Of a stretch of 40,000 bases of DNA, positions 13,201 through 23,500 are shown piece after piece. How positions within the stretch are numbered: position 1 is the first letter of the stretch; every line of letters starts with the position of its first letter. The DNA is taken from positions 750,001-790,000 of the forward strand of contig NC_135571.1 of NCBI RefSeq assembly GCF_964340395.1, in the 5' to 3' direction. Position numbers and translations under genes: made by a program. The notes beneath the pieces were generated by a model. That model was not told the DNA's origin, made no database searches, and saw only the letters and a program-made list of their open reading frames with translations. Source of the DNA: Glandiceps talaboti (taxonomy: Eukaryota; Hemichordata; Enteropneusta; Spengelidae).

Positions 13201-14709
13201 TACTGCATTGTCACTGACTCTATGCTGTAACGTGTTGTTCATTCTGATGAGTTCTGCTTGTAGAGTCTTGATCACCTCACGTTTGCATCGTAGTAAAGCA
13301 CATAAATGATTTAACTCAGCCACTCTTTGAACAAAGCACATTTCACATGAATGACATTCTTTCCAAACTTCCTTTATGTCTGTTATCAACTCCAAATTAA
13401 TCTCATCCTCTAGCTGCCATCCCTCAGCGAAAGGGTCATTTCTCACAGTTTCCAAACTTTTGTCACTACAATACTGCCAAACGTGAAGACCCTGAGCATC
13501 TCCTTCGCATGTGACATCATCCAGGCCAATCCACAATCCACAATTGTTATAATTCATGTCTGACGTGATGGAAATTTCTGTTGTGTTTGATTTTTGACTG
13601 ATCAAATCTGCAGCTTGTCCTTGCAGCCTTGTATCTGAAGCACTGTTTTCCATCTCCATTGTATGTGAAGCTCTTCCTTTGGACCCATCATCTTGAAACT
13701 CAGTGCGGAACATATCTACCTGTTGCTGGAGGGTAAGGAGTTCTTTCTCAGTACATTTAACTATACCACTAAGTCTGTCCTTTTCCTTCTGCAAATTGGT
13801 CAGTAATTTGCATTTCATCTCAGCCTCCCTGTGGATCATCTCAACTTCCTTTTGTAATTCCTTATCCATACATATCTCAAATGAATACATATTAGTACGC
13901 TCTTCTTCAGCTTGCTTCTTCCCTTGTAAATCTGAAGAATGCTCCCCATGGTCACATTTCTTACTTTCCTCCAGTCGCTCAAACCTTTTCTGAAGTTCAC
14001 CATACTCTGTTTCCACTTTTTTCTTAGCAGTTGTCATCGCCTTAAGTTCCTTCTCGACCTGTTCAAATCTCTGAACGAGAGGTGCATGTTGATCTTGTTT
14101 AAATTTGAGAAACTCTGCATCACGTATTTGTTTGTACTCTTCAAACTGTGATGCCTTTTCCTCTTCTAGTACTTTGATGTCAGATAACAACTGAGTTTCT
14201 TTGGCCTTTGCTTCTGTCAAACGCTCCTCATACTCCCGAAGACGATTATTCAGCCCTTCCTTATTCTGCTGGTAAGTTTCCATTGTAGGTAAAAGGTTTG
14301 ACAGTAATACACTCCCCTCTTTTAACTTGAGTAATTCAGAGTCCGAAGAATCTACCGTTTCTCTTGTTGCAACATCTATTGGTGAATTTGACGCTGCCTT
14401 AATAGTGTTATGGGTTTCTTCACCCTCCCCTCGAAAGGTAAGTTGAGTTGACGCCCGTGTTTGTCTGTCACCTTCAAGAAACTGTCCAGTTATCCCACTA
14501 TCATCACTTTGATATTGGTCTAAACGTGTTTGATGTATGGCTTTATTTCCAGGAAAGTGTTCATCATCACTTACCTCCTGACTTATAGAAACACTGTCAT
14601 GAATTACACTTTCCTCCCGAAATGTCTGAACTTGGAGATGTATTTTCTCAAGATTATTTTCTAGTTCTGAGATTTCCTTCTCAGCATTCTTCCGTTCCGT
14701 GTTTCCCAT
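10208..14709 (-). CDS. coiled-coil protein of unknown family, 815 aa, two coding exons
   Basis: The coding exons are 14709-12349 (787 codons) and 10294-10208 (28 codons plus stop), joined in phase 0 by donor AAA|GTGAGT and acceptor TTTTTCATTTCAG. The large exon opens at 14717 after a strong acceptor (pyrimidine tract, TTGTAG), so the ATG at 14709 (A at -3, G at +4) is probably the start, with the 5' UTR spliced upstream. Residues about 1-30 and 125-340 are long heptad-rich, Glu/Lys-rich coiled coils. A second helical segment near 440-500 contains a C-x2-C-x2-C cluster. The last 120 residues are rich in Ser, Tyr and Pro. There is no signal peptide or membrane segment, so a cytoplasmic scaffold is likely, but I do not recognise the family. 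The 3' end converges on the DED gene. Reading through the donor would add only 11 residues, so the two-exon form is preferred. Confidence 0.75.
10328..10481. mobile_element. foldback (long inverted repeat) element, copy 1
   Basis: Outer arms: AGTTTTCTTCTTTCAGCT on the left matches the reverse complement on the right (AGCTGAATGAAGAAAACT) at 17 of 18 positions. Inner arms: a GGAAAATA...CCTAAGGG segment pairs with its counterpart at about 10415-10449. The centre is GAGTCGCTAGACGAG. The same sequence recurs at about 29972-30120 and in part at 34238-34296, so it is a dispersed family. It lies in intron 1 of the minus-strand coiled-coil gene or just downstream of its last exon's splice site. Confidence 0.8.
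10870..11090. repeat. three-copy 77-bp tandem repeat with CRE-like sites
   Basis: The phrase GACATTTTAG recurs at 10893, 10970 and 11047, exactly 77 bp apart. Each copy contains ATTACGTCAT, which reads TGACGTAAT on the other strand, close to a CREB/ATF site. It lies within the intron of the coiled-coil gene. The sequence on its right (11090-11160) resembles 34700-34810. Confidence 0.9.
11160..12348. other. remainder of the coiled-coil gene intron
   Basis: AT-rich intronic sequence with T-rich runs around 11340-11420. I see no other exon with matching phase and signals, although small exons could be missed. Confidence 0.6.
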
Positions 14710-14717
14710 TGTGTTTT

Positions 14718-15130
14718 CTACAAGCAAAAAGAAAGACAGCCTGTTATATTCACCTGTATCAACACACTTGTGACCAAGAATACATTATTGTGGTATGTGC
14801 CTTGAGATAAAAGTTTTACACAGATGCGATTACTTTATAAGAAAAAAACACAAACCGGTGCTAAAGATAAAATTAAGGCCAAAACACAAAGGAATTATTT
14901 CTGGTCTGGACAGTTTGTGCGACGACGCGGACTTTCTTTATTCTCAAGAAACCTGTCACTTAGTTTACTATTTATGGCGTTACTGTTCTTTTCATTCACT
15001 ACTTAAGAGCAAGTGTGCATGCAGGGTAGAAGTCATATGCTTGTTCATAATTGGCTCTGCAGTTGTCTTCACTGAAGTAGGGATGGTTATTTTTGTGTTT
15101 CCCCACGGATCTGCAGACTGCATGGGATGG
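14718..15130. other. sequence 5' of the coiled-coil coding exon
   Basis: Starts with the intron branch and pyrimidine tract of the minus-strand gene. No supported coding sequence; the short open frames on either strand show no recognisable protein. Confidence 0.6.
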
Positions 15131-15144
15131 ACACGCACACGCAC

Positions 15145-15202
<58 letters not shown>

Positions 15203-15222
15203 ACACATACATACACACACAT

Positions 15223-15284
<62 letters not shown>
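15131..15284. repeat. (CA)n microsatellite
   Basis: About 150 bp of CA dinucleotides, with a few TACA interruptions in the centre. The six open frames across it are repeat artefacts. Confidence 0.95.
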
Positions 15285-16116
15285 GATAGACGCGAGGGTA
15301 TTAAGTGATGCGTGCGCTGACCAGAAGCAATTCTTTTTTTTCTTTTGGCCTAACAAGGGTCACCATATGCAAATTATAAATTCAACATCGCCTTCCTTAC
15401 TTAATACAACATGACAAATTTATTCAACCCTGACCAGGGCACGAAATGTCGCATTTTGTAACTTTTCTTTAACATATAGATTGACATAGATGGTTTGTAA
15501 TCGCAGCGGTACTAGTATCAATTGCTGAGATTACTTTTTGGTTTGAAACTGAGATCAAATGTATTTAATAGTTTAATTGTAAGTGTGGATTTTTTCTAAG
15601 AGTTTAGCCATGCATATCTTTTGAAATGCTGTAACGAAAACGTCGAGAAAAGCAGCAAATGATACATGTATATGTAACCTCAGTGCTAGCTATTATTACA
15701 TTAGGCGGAAGTCGCTTCATGGGTCTAACAATGTGACTAGACAGATAAGAACAGTTTCCTTATTGACGTAATGTTACTGATTAACCGGTGAAGAGGTTCA
15801 CACATAACTAACCCCTTGTAACTGAGAAGAATCACGACTCTCGGCACTAGCCACGTTTTGTTTTATTGGCAGTATTTCTGAAGTTGTTTGCTTGACTTAC
15901 ATTGTGAATCGAACAGTATGCACTATAAATGAAAGACTCTGTTTAAGCCACGACTGGTTGATTGGGGCGATGTACAATACATTTGTATTATGATACATTA
16001 TATAAGACTTGCATAGCTGCATACACAACTCTGTGTTCATTCTCTGTAACGTACTGCAGGCCAGGGAGACGTGTCTGTAGGTTGTTATTCACATTTTGCT
16101 TCAACTCCGATCCACC
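15285..16116. other. non-coding stretch
   Basis: No gene or strong repeat recognised, apart from a short T-rich run near 15332-15345. Confidence 0.6.
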
Positions 16117-16524
16117 CACAGGGCACTCAGGCTTATATAGTTGTGTTTATGAAAACAAACAAACAAACAAACAAACAAACAACAAATAATATGTAAATAA
16201 ATAAATAATGAATATTAAAATACTGACAAGCATCAAGAAGAGAATAATTAAATATCATTGTCTACAACAAGAATTACTATGTTTTTCTATGTGTAAAATG
16301 GCCACAATTGTACAAGTGGCGTATGTATCATGTGACTTGTGGCAATTTTACACATAGGAAAACATATAATAATATTTGTTGTTGATAATGATTTGTAACT
16401 ACTCTCTTGGTGATGCTTGTCAGTATTTATTTATTTATTTATTTGTTGTTTGTCGGTTTATTTTTTTAATTTGTTTCTCTGTTTTCCTAAACATAACTAA
16501 CTATTAAAACCTGAGTGTCATGTG
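16117..16524. mobile_element. non-autonomous long-inverted-repeat (MITE-like) element
   Basis: Nearly the whole segment is an imperfect palindrome. The left end CACAGGGCACTCAGG matches the reverse complement of the right end (CACATGACACTCAGG) at 13 of 15 positions. Inward blocks also mirror each other: TACTGACAAGCATCA, the AAATAAATAAAT tract and CTATGTGTAAAATGGCCACAA. The left arm has an AAAC expansion (16155-16182). The flanks show only a poor candidate duplication (GATCCAC and GATCTAC), so the superfamily is unassigned. There is no coding capacity. Confidence 0.75.
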
Positions 16525-17649
16525 ATCTACATTGAGACTTATACTGTGGTGGAAACACTGTTAATAACGATACCAAAAGAAGCTTGTAAACTTTAATGTC
16601 GTTAGGAAACATAATATTATATTTATACATTATGTATTTTATTTACTCTCAATAATATTTCAAATGGACCACGCATCATGTCGTGAACTTTACTGTTTAC
16701 ATAAAAAAGGTCATTAAGTATGAATTGAAAATTGTAATGTCCCTAAAAAAATACGCGTTTTGTTGTTAACAGAATAAAAAATTGTTTGTTTTGTTTTCCA
16801 ATCAGATGAGTCAGACGTATGGCTAACAGGAGAAATAATGATAAAGAGTTGTTACAATTTCTTACTGAGCTATGGAGTCTTTGTCTTTATCTGTGTACTC
16901 AGGTGTATGTACAATGTATACATAAACATACATGACGCCCTAGCTTATGTAAAATGTTTAATTAAGTTAATTATTTCAAAATATTACTCTTCCTCGGTGT
17001 TGTAGCCGGAGGGGCCTTCTATACATTGGGCCTCATGTCCCAACACTTGAAGCTTAATATATTCAAATGTCTACACCCATGTTATCAATGACAAGCTTTC
17101 AATGAAACTTTGATCTTGACCTTCATCTTCAAGGTCAAATAGGTATATTATTAAAGCATACATGTATATTTCTGTCTTGTTTATGAGCTGATTAGATAAT
17201 TTAATAAATATCCACTTCATTTGAGTCTCTACACCCATATTATCCACGACGAGCTTTATAAAGAGACCTTGTTATTTGAATATCATGATCACTTTCACCG
17301 TCAAAGTCAAAAAGCTAAGTATTATCTTCCTTACTAGTTTATGCATGATCGAGTGTTTGTCCAGTGTGATAATCTCCCAGCAGATGAGAGATAAAGCAAA
17401 CTGTTAATGTAAGTGATCTCCTGCCAGTTTTAAGATAAGGGGTGTTTTAATTAAGATAAGATTAGAAGAATGGACAAGGCGTCTTTATTTAGTCAATAAA
17501 GCAAGGAGAGAATTACATACAGCCTCAGACTTTTAGTGGTCTGAGATCAACAGCTGAGAGCAAAGTAACCAGGGAAAGAAAAAGAAATAGTTTTAAAACT
17601 CAATGATTGATCAATATCACACATAAAGTAAGTTATATTGCACCACAAA

Positions 17650-17735
17650 AATTGATCAATCAATCAATCAATCATTCAACCAAATAATAAATCAATCAAT
17701 CAATACATCAACCGATCGATCGATCGATCAATCAG
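17650..17735. repeat. (CAAT)n and (CGAT)n tract
   Basis: Interrupted ATCA tetranucleotides grading into CGATCGATCGAT. Confidence 0.85.
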
Positions 17736-18103
17736 TTACATGCTCGCTGCTCCCTGTGGTTGCACGATATTCTGTGCCAAAAATAGTGAAAGTGCTATGT
17801 CCTCGAGCTCTTTATTGTGTTTGAAACCGATGTTACCCAGTCTCAATGAAGATGTTACATATCTGATCGAAACTACATGCTCATGTTGTAACAGATAACT
17901 TCACGGAACGAGGGCGACGCAAATGAGGACACAGCGTAGATAGATCAGTGTGCGATAGCTTGCTGGATCTTGTGCCAGGAGTTTGGCGGTGACTCGGCCA
18001 GGGAACTGGCGGTATAGCTGTGTCGCAGCGAAGAATAGGCTTAGTGTACAACATACAAATCAGAGTTGTCACGGAAAGGTGATATGACGTCAACATGTCT
18101 TAC

Positions 18104-18300
18104 CTTGTGCACTGACTGTTTGTCCAAACCAGTTCGGCTTCTTTTAACCGTCTAATAAATCCTCACAGTTTGCACACTTTACATCTATCATATCTGACCA
18201 AATGTCAGAGAAATAACTACCTTTGATATTTTCCCAAACGTCACAACATTGTCGTGATACGCACACACACAATGTTGAATAAAAGGGACTTACCCTTCGA
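18104..18300 (-). other. possible 5' non-coding exon of the coiled-coil gene
   Basis: A strong minus-strand donor, CACAAG|GTAAGA, ends an exon-like stretch at 18104. Its only plausible downstream partner in the window is the acceptor at 14718. The 5' boundary is unknown and no promoter element is recognised. Confidence 0.25.
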
Positions 18301-19256
18301 CTACTTCCTGTTCATATATTGACATCACAACGATGTGTCATACTATGCTAAACGCTTCTGTAACGAAAGTGAAAGAGGACTACTCATGCAGATAATATAT
18401 CCTATGTATGCACCTACTCTGATTAAATGTATCCACAATTTTTGATCATATAAAGACAGAAATCTGAAAACAAAATCAAATCAAATACTGGCATCTTTGT
18501 TTTTAATCCTTTTCAAAATCTACGATTTAAAATGTAAGTGATCTTGTAAATAGATTTGCAAATATATTGCATGGTAGATCCATAAGTTAGTAAAACGGAC
18601 TGCAGTGTAAGTGTCATAAGACAAAAACTATGGCAATTTATGAGTATTTTTGTTACTAAAAAATACATAATTTATCATAATCTAGCTTAATAAAATCTGA
18701 TCGGCGGGGGGTGCTCTATTAGCCTCGGCCTGTACTGTGACAAGACCTCGGATTTACGTTCGGAAGATTGCCGAACAATAGCCGAGGATGACACTACCTC
18801 TGACACGCAGCTCGGAGGGAAGTCTAGGCCCTCTACAGTGCATCGCACGATATACTCGTTTTTAAAGTTAGTAGAATTGTCCGAGGGTCTATATAACGCA
18901 TACTTAGACTAAGGCTCTATGCACTTTTACTAACTACCATTTCACGTCAACATCTACGTTAATCTGCTTCCACTGCGTTATGTTTTCCTTAAAGACAGAG
19001 GGTATCCGTCCCTATAGACACAATGATAAGAACTAATAGTACAAAATACATGTAAAACAGTCATGTTAGCTGAGTGTGTGAAAAGCTACCTGGATACCAT
19101 TTGTAGACACATATGATACTAACCGAGTACGAAATAGCGCCACCAACGTCACATAAATGACGTAATTTGAACTGTCGCCCAAATTTTATCTTGTGACTTT
19201 GAGGGGGAAACAGTACAATAATTAACGAATCACTATATCCATTTATAGTTTGTTTG

Positions 19257-19260
19257 CGTA
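19257..19260. repeat. target-site duplication, left copy (CGTA)
   Basis: Matches CGTA at 25485-25488 immediately outside the right LTR. Four-base duplications are known for part of the Ty3/Gypsy group. Confidence 0.85.
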
Positions 19261-19487
19261 TGTAGCAAACAAAAGGTTAATCACTGTATGACGTTAGGGG
19301 CGCTAGGCCTGACTGAACATTAACAGACATGCGCAGACGGGGAAACCCCGTAGACAGACGTGAACTAACTGTTGTTTTGGTGTATTACGTTGGCGGAGGC
19401 GCCCCGTTCAAACTGTTGAAGTGTAATATTATTTGACGTACTTGTGTGTGAGAATAAAGACTTTATACCCAACTACAACGTGTTATA
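19261..19487 (+). repeat. 5' LTR
   Basis: Begins TGTAGCAAAC, ends AACGTGTTATA, and is identical to the right LTR over 227 bp. AATAAA at 19453-19458 is the likely polyadenylation signal. Several TGACG half-sites of the CRE type occur (for example ATGACGTTAG and TTTGACGTAC). The end is fixed by the CGTA duplication; one C separates it from the primer site. Confidence 0.95.
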
Positions 19488-19488
19488 C

Positions 19489-19502
19489 TGGTGGCAGCGG
19501 TG
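19489..19502 (+). promoter_or_regulatory. primer binding site, tRNA-Leu type
   Basis: TGGTGGCAGCGGTG is complementary to the 3' end of metazoan tRNA-Leu species ending CACCGCTGCCACCA. The identification comes from recalled tRNA sequence and should be checked against the host tRNA set. Confidence 0.75.
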
Positions 19503-19580
19503 ACGAAGCTCAATATTATAGGAAACCAGTGGGTTTATCAACTACTCCAACTACTTGGCCTAAATGACACTTTGTGCAGT

Positions 19581-20513
19581 ATGGCTTCGGCGTACGTTCA
19601 ACTACCAAATAAATTTTGCGGTAAGGAAAATGAAAACTTTAATATATGGGTTCGCAAGTTTGAAGTTGCAACGAAAGCGACGAAGGATTTAACCACAAAG
19701 GATGCCAAACTTGGGTTATTACCTGCTTTATTGGATGGCCACGCTTTTCAAGTATATGAACAATTACAAGAAGATGATAAAGGTGATTATGATAAATTGA
19801 AAACAGCCCTAGCCGGGAAATTCAGTGGTAAAGAACATGTTAGCTTGTATCGTCTCCAATTTAGGGAGCGAACACGTCAGACTGGGGAGCCCCCAGACGA
19901 GTATCAGACGGAGCTTATACGACTAGCAGACATTGCCTATCCAACTTTAGACAGTGTAGTCAAACAAGATATGGTAATGGATCAGTTTATTTGTGGTCTT
20001 CAGGACAGCTCATTACAAGAAAAGATTTTAAATGCAGATAAAAAGACATTGGATGAAGTTGTGTTACTTGTTCGTAAAACTGAGGCAGCTACCAAAGCAG
20101 TTACCAAAATGTCAGCTGCGCCACAACAACATAGAAGTGAACAAGTAGCTCATGTTACAGCAGACAGTGTGAACTCTATTATTGATAAGAAATTCAAGGA
20201 ATTAGAACATAGAATTTTACAGAAGTTAGAAGAGATGACAGTGACAAATGAGACTTTGTATGCGAGGCAGAATCAAAGAGGTGATTTTCGTAGATCCACA
20301 AATGCAAGAACTCAGAGTAATAGAGGTTCCATTCCTCGTACACAATTTGCACCAGGATTCCAGGGTAACTGTTATTCGTGTGGTGTTTATGGGCACCGAA
20401 GTAGTCAGTGTCCAGATCGTGCCACCTATGCACAGTATGAGAGTCAGACTAGTAAGAGACAATTTCAGCAACAACCACAGTCTACTCAATTCAGACAACA
20501 GGAAAACTACTAG
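19581..20513 (+). CDS. gag: Gag polyprotein of the Ty3/Gypsy-type element
   Basis: 310 aa from the first ATG of the frame at 19581; the frame is open back into the primer site but has no earlier ATG. Residues about 10-170 are a helical capsid-like region, with FCGKENENFNIWVRKFE and later LYRLQFRERTRQTGE and PDEYQTELIRLADIAYP, as in retrotransposon Gag. A single CCHC zinc knuckle (C-x2-C-x4-H-x4-C, residues 264-277) binds nucleic acid, and a Gln/Arg-rich tail follows. It forms the particle that packages the element's RNA. The stop codon TAG at 20511 lies inside a 58-nt overlap with the pol frame. Confidence 0.93.
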   Translation: MASAYVQLPNKFCGKENENFNIWVRKFEVATKATKDLTTKDAKLGLLPALLDGHAFQVYEQLQEDDKGDYDKLKTALAGKFSGKEHVSLYRLQFRERTRQTGEPPDEYQTELIRLADIAYPTLDSVVKQDMVMDQFICGLQDSSLQEKILNADKKTLDEVVLLVRKTEAATKAVTKMSAAPQQHRSEQVAHVTADSVNSIIDKKFKELEHRILQKLEEMTVTNETLYARQNQRGDFRRSTNARTQSNRGSIPRTQFAPGFQGNCYSCGVYGHRSSQCPDRATYAQYESQTSKRQFQQQPQSTQFRQQENY

Positions 20514-23500
20514 CTGCTGATGTTAGGGGCCAGCCATTAGCAGCAGAGGATGGGGCCAATACAAGCCAATACTTGGAACAGAATAGAGAAAATCCTACAG
20601 ATTTTACAAATATGGTAATGATTGTTGTTGGTGACACAGATGTGAAAGCAGTGGTGGATACAGGAGCTGGTATCTCTCTTATAAGTGAAGAATTTAGAAT
20701 GAAGTGTCATGCTCTTCGTAAGAAACACTTAAATCCTCATGTCAACTTGCTAGCAACATCACTACTAGGACAGAAGTTAGATATACTGGGGTCAATTCAA
20801 ACCAGAGTGAGAATTGGCAGTAATGAACTCTTTCATACAATGTTCGTGGTAAGAGACATGGTCAATCCTGTTATACTTGGTTGGGATTTCTTTCTGCAAC
20901 ATGGAGGACAGGTAGATACAGAGCATTGTATGTTATGGATTAATGGCCAGCCAGTCCCATTTTTGAGGAAAAGTCAGTTGGTTCCAGAGATATGCAGTGC
21001 TGTGGCAAATCAGACAGTTACAATACCACCACGTAGTGAGATGCCTGTAACTGTTCGCCTTCAATCTGCAACTATGGGAGAACCGCCACCTCATGGTTAC
21101 ACAGGTATTTTAGACCCTGATGAATACTTTCGAGATGATAGGGGTTTAGCTGTTGCCCGAACTGTTTCCAGAGTTACCAATGGTGTTGCGCTTGTACAAG
21201 TTATGAACATCACAGAATGGCCTGTAGACTTGCATGAGGACACGCCTTTAGGATCTTTTGTAGCTACTAAGACTGACGAGGAAAGCTATACAGTGTCAAG
21301 AGTATATATATATGAACTATGTGAAACAAAGAAGCCAACAGCAACAGTATCACATGTGGAAATCAGTAAGAACACATCAGAAATGGATAGTGGTATAGCC
21401 AAGATTTCACTTAATGATACAGCAATAACAGAACCTCAGAAAAGGAGAGTGGGGAATTTATTGAAGGAGTATTCTCATGTATTTAGTAAGAACTCGATGG
21501 ATAGAGGTCGGACCCATCTAGTCCAACATCATATACGGACAGGGAATGCTGCCCCTATAAAACAACGGCCTCGGCGTGTACCAGTGCATCTACAGGCAGA
21601 GATACAACGACAAGTGAAAACCATGTTGGAAAATGATGTCATAGAAGAGAGCAATTCACCATGGGCTTCTCCGGTAGTATTAGCAAGGAAGAAAGACATG
21701 TCCATCCGCTTCTGTGTCGATTACCGCAAAGTGAACTCAGTTACAGAAAGAGATGCTCATCCTTTACCAAGAATTGATGATACCTTGGATGCTTTGTCAG
21801 GATCTAGCCTTTATTCAGTTGTAGATCTTTGTTCAGGATATTGGCAGGTTGAAGTGCACCCAGACGATAGAGACAAGACTGCATTTACCACAGGAGTTGG
21901 CCTTTATAATTTTAAGGTCATGCCATTTGGATTAACAAACGCACCACCAACTTTTCAGAGATTGATGGAATTAGTGTTGGCTGGTTTGGATTGGCGTACA
22001 TGTTTAGTGTACCTGGATGACATTATTATATTCAGCAAGGACTTTGAGGAACACATACAGAGCCTTGAGGAGGTGTTCAAAAGGATGGGGGCTGCTGGTT
22101 TGAAATTGAAGCCAGAAAAGTGCAAACTGTTTCAAGGCAGTGTGGTGTTTTTGGGACATAAGGTCTCAGCAGAAGGTATATCTCCGGACCCTGACATAAC
22201 AGAACGTATACGGTCCTATCCTACTCCAACATGTGTAGCAGACGTTCGCCGCTTCTTAGGCTTAGCATCATATTATAGGAGGTTTGTAAAGAACTTTGCA
22301 CTGATTGCAACACCCTTACACCACCTATCAGAGAAGGAAGTAAAATTTGTGTGGTCCGAAGATTGTAGTCATGCCTTTCAAGTACTTAAAACTGCCCTTG
22401 TCAGTCCACCAATACTTGCATACCCAGACTTTACCAAGACTTTCTACCTTCACGCTGATGCCTCACATTCTGCAGTAGGAGTTGTGTTAGCACAGAGACA
22501 TGAAGGGGGAGAGAAAGTAATAGCATATGCAAGCCATGCCCTTAACAAGGTGGAGAGAAGGTGGGCCACATATGATAAGGAACTTTTTGCTATTGTGTGG
22601 GGAATAAGACATTTCCGCCCTTACTTATGCGGAGCACAGTTTCATGTTGTAACGGACCACAAACCTCTGGTAGGATTACGGGATATTAAAGCTGGTAATG
22701 ATCCCACAGGACGTAGAGAGAGATGGGCTATAGAACTGAGTATGTATGACTTCACCGTAAAACATAGAGGTGGGAAATATCACTCAAACGCTGACGCCAT
22801 GTCTAGATTAAACTTCAAGGAGGGCACTGACGAAGAAATGTCACTTGAGCAGGAATGGTGTTGTCCAGTCTTGTCAACTCATGGTAACAATAACTCTGAA
22901 GTTCACCAAATTCAGAGTACACAGGTAACTAATGAAGCATCATACTCAAGGTTAACTGGTGGTAATACTCTGTTGGACTTTAAAAGGGGACAGCAAGAAG
23001 ATGCAGTATTACAAGAAGTTTTATCATGGTTACAGACAGGAAAGAAACCATCAAAACAGCACCTGAAAGGGAAGAACTGGAGATTGAAAGCGTTATGGCA
23101 TAAAGTGGACAGTTTGCAAGTGGTGAAGGGAGTAATATGCAAAAAATGGAGTATATATGATGGTCAAAGAGTAAGACATTTGCACCTTGTTCCGGATGCA
23201 ATGGTCAACACTGTATTGAAAGAACTGCATGATGGTGCCATGTCTGGTCACATGGGAGTAAAGAGAACAGTAGAAAGATGTAGACAGCGGTTCTATTGGC
23301 CTGGAATGAGTCAAGATGTTAGGAGATGGGTTCAAAGCTGTCAGCTGTGCCAAAGAAGGAAATCACCAGCACCAAGGGCAAGGGCACCTATGCAAAATAT
23401 ATCAGTAACCCGCCCATTTGAGATGGTTGCAGCAGACTTGAATGAGTTACCCATGTCTAAAAAGGGAAATCGCTATGCTCTGGTGGTGATGGACTACTTC

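Larger units (their letters stand above)
16525..18690. other. non-coding stretch with simple and diverged repeats
   Basis: Contains two diverged copies of a roughly 100-bp sequence beginning TCTACACCCAT (about 17068 and 17229), a 7-bp-arm hairpin (17524-17545), and a CAAT/CGAT tetranucleotide tract (about 17650-17735). No supported coding exon; the 71-codon minus-strand frame at 17881-18096 resembles nothing I know. Confidence 0.6.

Noticed and set aside
15087-15414. Several frames across the CA tract
   Set aside because: His-Thr or Cys-Val dipeptide repeats produced by (CA)n.
17881-18096. 71-codon minus-strand frame in a GC-richer patch
   Set aside because: No similarity to known proteins and no supporting splice sites in that frame. 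A nearby donor at 18104 is better explained as the end of a non-coding exon.
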